A DNA stretch of 8,350 nucleotides. Origin: Alphaproteobacteria bacterium. Lineage in GTDB: Bacteria > Pseudomonadota > Alphaproteobacteria > Sneathiellales > Sneathiellaceae. Within the stretch, counting starts at the first letter, position 1. Each line of letters opens with the position of its first letter. A program made the position numbers and the translations under genes. The notes beneath the pieces are model-generated. The model did not search any database and was not told where the DNA came from. It saw only the letters and a program-made list of their open reading frames with translations. This document shows, in pieces, positions 6,520 to 8,350 of the stretch. The stretch is taken from the NCBI GenBank assembly GCA_006226265.1, contig SBHH01000229.1, positions 1-8,350 of the forward strand. The letters run 5' to 3'.

Positions 6520-8019
6520 TTACTTGAACTCCCCTTTCAGGATCAGCTCGGCCAGCGCCTCGATCTCCGCTGCCATGGGGCGGTCGTCGGAAAGCGGCGG
6601 CGATATTTCTTCGATCTTTTGCAAAATCGGGCGGAGCGGCACCCCAATTTCTTCCGCGCTTAGTACCCGAAGCCTTATGGCCTGCGCCGCCGCAATCATC
6701 TCGAACGCGATCAGACGGGCGAGCCGCCGCGCGATCTTTTGGAGCGCCTTTGCCGAAATCGCTGCATTGGTAAGCGTATCCTCCACCCCGTCCCCGAGCT
6801 GGGAGGGGAAAACCACCGGCGGCGCGGCAAGATGGCTGATCTCGGCAAACAATGCTTCCGAGAGCTTGGCGACAGGCGCGAAGCCCGCCGCATCGGCATT
6901 TTCCGATATCAGACCGTTCGGCAAGTCGGTAAAGCGCGCCGATAAAAGCTTCGCGGTCCGCGCGGATATTCCGGCGGCGAGATGAACCAGCGCCTGATTA
7001 AGCCCGACCAGTGACACGGCAAGATAGGGATTAAGGTAACTTCCGCCCGAGAGCACTTCGCCGGTTTTCGCCAGCACCACCGGATTATCCGTCGCGCCGT
7101 TCATTTCGCCATTGAGGGTTTCCTCAACCGTCTTCATGGCGGCGAAAGCGGCGCCGTTCACTTGCGCGATATTGCGGATGCTAAGCGGATCCTGGAGCCG
7201 CCTTGCCGCGTCCATCTCCCATAAGCGCGAGCCTTCGAGCCGGTTCAGCAAGTCCGCTGCCGCTTCGCTCTGGCCCGGTTGTGGGCGAAGAGAGAGCAGT
7301 GAAGGATTAAAGGGAGAAAGATTTCCACGGAAACCTTCCAGAGTGAGCGCCGCCGCCGTTTGCGCGGCTGACATGAGATTTCCCGTATCCTGAAGGCCAA
7401 GCGCCGCAAAGGCCGCCGAAAAACTTGAATGGCTGACGAGCGCCAGACCGTCGCGCGGGCCTAGGGTGAGGGCCTCAATTCCCGCCGCCTTCAAATCCGC
7501 CGCGGAATTTTCAAGCTTGCTCCCCAGAAAGCGTCCCTCCCCGATCAGGGCGAGCGCCATGCTGCCGCCCCAGAGAAGATCGGACGCGCCGATGGAGGCT
7601 GTCTCGCCCACCTCCGGCACCAGATCGGCATTGAGGCAGCGCGCGAGATGCTCCGCAATGCGGGGGCTTGCGCCGGAAGCGCCGGTCAGCAGGGAATTGA
7701 GCCTGATCGCCATGGCCGCCCGGACGAGCCTTTTTGACATAATCCGCCCGATGGCATGGGCGCGGCCCCGAATGGTCTTGAGGGCAAAGGCCTCAATCTC
7801 CTCAAGCGAGAGGGCCTGTTTCACCCGGGGCCCGAGGCCTGTCGTCACACCATAGACGGGCTTTCTTTCCTTCGCGAATTTGAGGAGGATGTTATTTGTC
7901 TCCCGCATTGCGGTGAGGCCAGCGGGCGCAATCTCCACCGAAACCTCGTTTCCGGCGATGGCCGCAAGGTCGGCAATCGACAGGCCGCTGCCATCGAGCA
8001 TTTGAATTCGACCTGTCAT
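6520..8019 (-). CDS. Histidine/aromatic ammonia-lyase family protein with altered MIO triad
   Basis: The product is 499 residues, the length of HutH. This family eliminates ammonia from histidine, phenylalanine or tyrosine in the cytoplasm, normally as a tetramer using an MIO group made from Ala-Ser-Gly. Fold motifs present are YGVTTGLG (56-63, catalytic loop Tyr56), RLNSLLTGASGASPR (106-120), EGFRGNLSPFNP, SLRPQPGQ (243-250), LQDPLSIRNIAQV (275-287), NGATDNPVV (307-315), GEVLSGGSY and GDGVEDTLTNA (409-419). The MIO segment, normally GASGDLAPLAHMAL, is GASDLLWGGSMAL (144-156), one residue shorter and lacking the Gly. Other changes against Pseudomonas HutH by ungapped local alignment: Asn195 becomes Ser196 and Tyr280 becomes Leu279, while Arg282 and Glu413 are kept. 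The start at 8019 follows GGAGG; an earlier in-frame ATG at 8142 adds 41 non-homologous residues. It converges on the PhnD-like gene. Family firm, reaction unknown; ergothionase-like elimination is one candidate. Confidence 0.85.
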   Translation of the reverse strand: MTGRIQMLDGSGLSIADLAAIAGNEVSVEIAPAGLTAMRETNNILLKFAKERKPVYGVTTGLGPRVKQALSLEEIEAFALKTIRGRAHAIGRIMSKRLVRAAMAIRLNSLLTGASGASPRIAEHLARCLNADLVPEVGETASIGASDLLWGGSMALALIGEGRFLGSKLENSAADLKAAGIEALTLGPRDGLALVSHSSFSAAFAALGLQDTGNLMSAAQTAAALTLEGFRGNLSPFNPSLLSLRPQPGQSEAAADLLNRLEGSRLWEMDAARRLQDPLSIRNIAQVNGAAFAAMKTVEETLNGEMNGATDNPVVLAKTGEVLSGGSYLNPYLAVSLVGLNQALVHLAAGISARTAKLLSARFTDLPNGLISENADAAGFAPVAKLSEALFAEISHLAAPPVVFPSQLGDGVEDTLTNAAISAKALQKIARRLARLIAFEMIAAAQAIRLRVLSAEEIGVPLRPILQKIEEISPPLSDDRPMAAEIEALAELILKGEFK

Positions 8020-8193
8020 GACATTTCCTCCCCTGGCCCGCGCCGATCCGCATCCGGTGGCAAAAGCTGCCCGCCGGATCATGCAGTAATAGGCCGTGAT
8101 GTAAAAGACCGCGCGAAAGCACTGGCCCTGAATTGAAACCAAAGCCTATCACAGGAAAAGTCAAAGCTTAAGCGGAGTGCCGCAAAAAATATC

Positions 8194-8232
8194 AAAAAAC
8201 CGGGCGGAACCGGCAATATCGGTCCCGCCCGG
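8194..8232 (-). terminator. Rho-independent terminator after the SnoaL-like gene
   Basis: Arms 8200-8212 (CCGGGCGGAACCG) and 8220-8232 (CGGTCCCGCCCGG) pair over 13 positions with one A-C mismatch, around a 7-base loop. On the minus strand the stem is followed at once by six T residues (8199-8194). It lies 37 bases beyond the stop codon at 8270 and should end that gene's transcript before the lyase gene, implying that the lyase has its own promoter in 8020-8193. I could not define that promoter. Confidence 0.9.
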
Positions 8233-8269
8233 ATCTGGAGGAGGAATAAGGCTTTGGGAGACTCCCTCC

Positions 8270-8350
8270 TCAAGCAGCAGGGGCCTGGTCGATAAACCCG
8301 ATGACTTCCTGAATACGCCCGTCTTCTCCAAGCCGGACAATGTCGGAGCC
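8270..8350 (-). CDS. C-terminal fragment, probable SnoaL/NTF2-like protein
   Basis: An open minus-strand frame enters from the right edge and gives 26 residues, GSDIVRLGEDGR then IQEVIGFIDQAPAA, before a TGA. The pattern of a polar-flanked strand D-I-V-R-L, then EDGRI-EVIGF-D, is the typical last two strands of SnoaL-like nuclear transport factor 2 family proteins. These are small alpha+beta-cone proteins acting as cyclases, isomerases, hydratases or binding proteins. The terminator just downstream supports a real gene end. Only the tail is visible, so the function is not assigned. Confidence 0.6.
   Translation of the reverse strand, partial: GSDIVRLGEDGRIQEVIGFIDQAPAA

Noticed and set aside
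7663..7690. Ala-Ser-Gly at residues 114-116 of the lyase as an alternative MIO triad
   Set aside because: It falls in the segment matching HutH KGxSGxR, about 30 residues before the true MIO loop, so it is a chance match. It would need a structure to exclude fully.
8020..8142. Longer N-terminus of the lyase starting at 8142
   Set aside because: The extra 41 residues resemble no family N-terminus, while the ATG at 8019 has a strong GGAGG and starts the conserved region.

Overview
The window looks like chromosomal DNA from a moderately GC-rich alphaproteobacterium. Three things suggest this: an AapJ-type general amino-acid binding protein at the left edge (Aap systems are typical of rhizobia and relatives), a Bug/TctC-type tripartite tricarboxylate transporter, and a HutC-type repressor. 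The genus cannot be named from this sequence alone. No tRNA, rRNA, CRISPR array, insertion sequence or phage gene is visible. All genes are intact apart from the two cut by the window ends.

Layout, left to right. (1) 1-556, minus strand: N-terminal half of an AapJ-like periplasmic binding protein. A sigma70-like promoter with a perfect palindrome in its spacer lies upstream. (2) 762-810: long hairpin terminator closing the next operon. (3) 863-3823, minus strand: operon tctC-tctB-tctA, encoding a secreted solute-binding protein, the small membrane subunit and the large membrane subunit. A 12-bp perfect stem-loop lies between tctC and tctB, and tctB overlaps tctA. (4) 3824-3918: 95-bp divergent promoter region with nested palindromes, including TGTATATACA, which resembles a HutC operator. 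(5) 3919-6517, plus strand: three genes, a HutC-like GntR/UTRA regulator, an ornithine cyclodeaminase/mu-crystallin homologue, and a PhnD-like periplasmic-binding-fold protein with no signal peptide. (6) 6520-8019, minus strand, convergent with the previous gene: a full-length histidine/phenylalanine ammonia-lyase homologue whose MIO-forming triad has lost its glycine. (7) 8194-8232: GC-rich hairpin plus T-run terminator. (8) 8270-8350, minus strand: C-terminal tail of a probable SnoaL/NTF2-like protein.

Working model (inference). Genes 863-8019, perhaps with the SnoaL-like gene, form one catabolic module. TctABC imports a carboxylated compound. The ammonia-lyase-fold enzyme and the cyclodeaminase homologue process it. 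The HutC-like protein senses the substrate or an unsaturated product resembling urocanate and represses the divergent promoters. The lyase is unlikely to be an ordinary HutH: besides the missing MIO glycine, the positions matching the Asn and one Tyr of the HutH active site are changed, while the loop Tyr, an Arg and a Glu remain. This pattern suits an MIO-independent elimination enzyme, as known for ergothionase, acting on a histidine-like or betaine-like substrate. The substrate is not determined by the sequence, and I do not recognise this gene combination as a described pathway.
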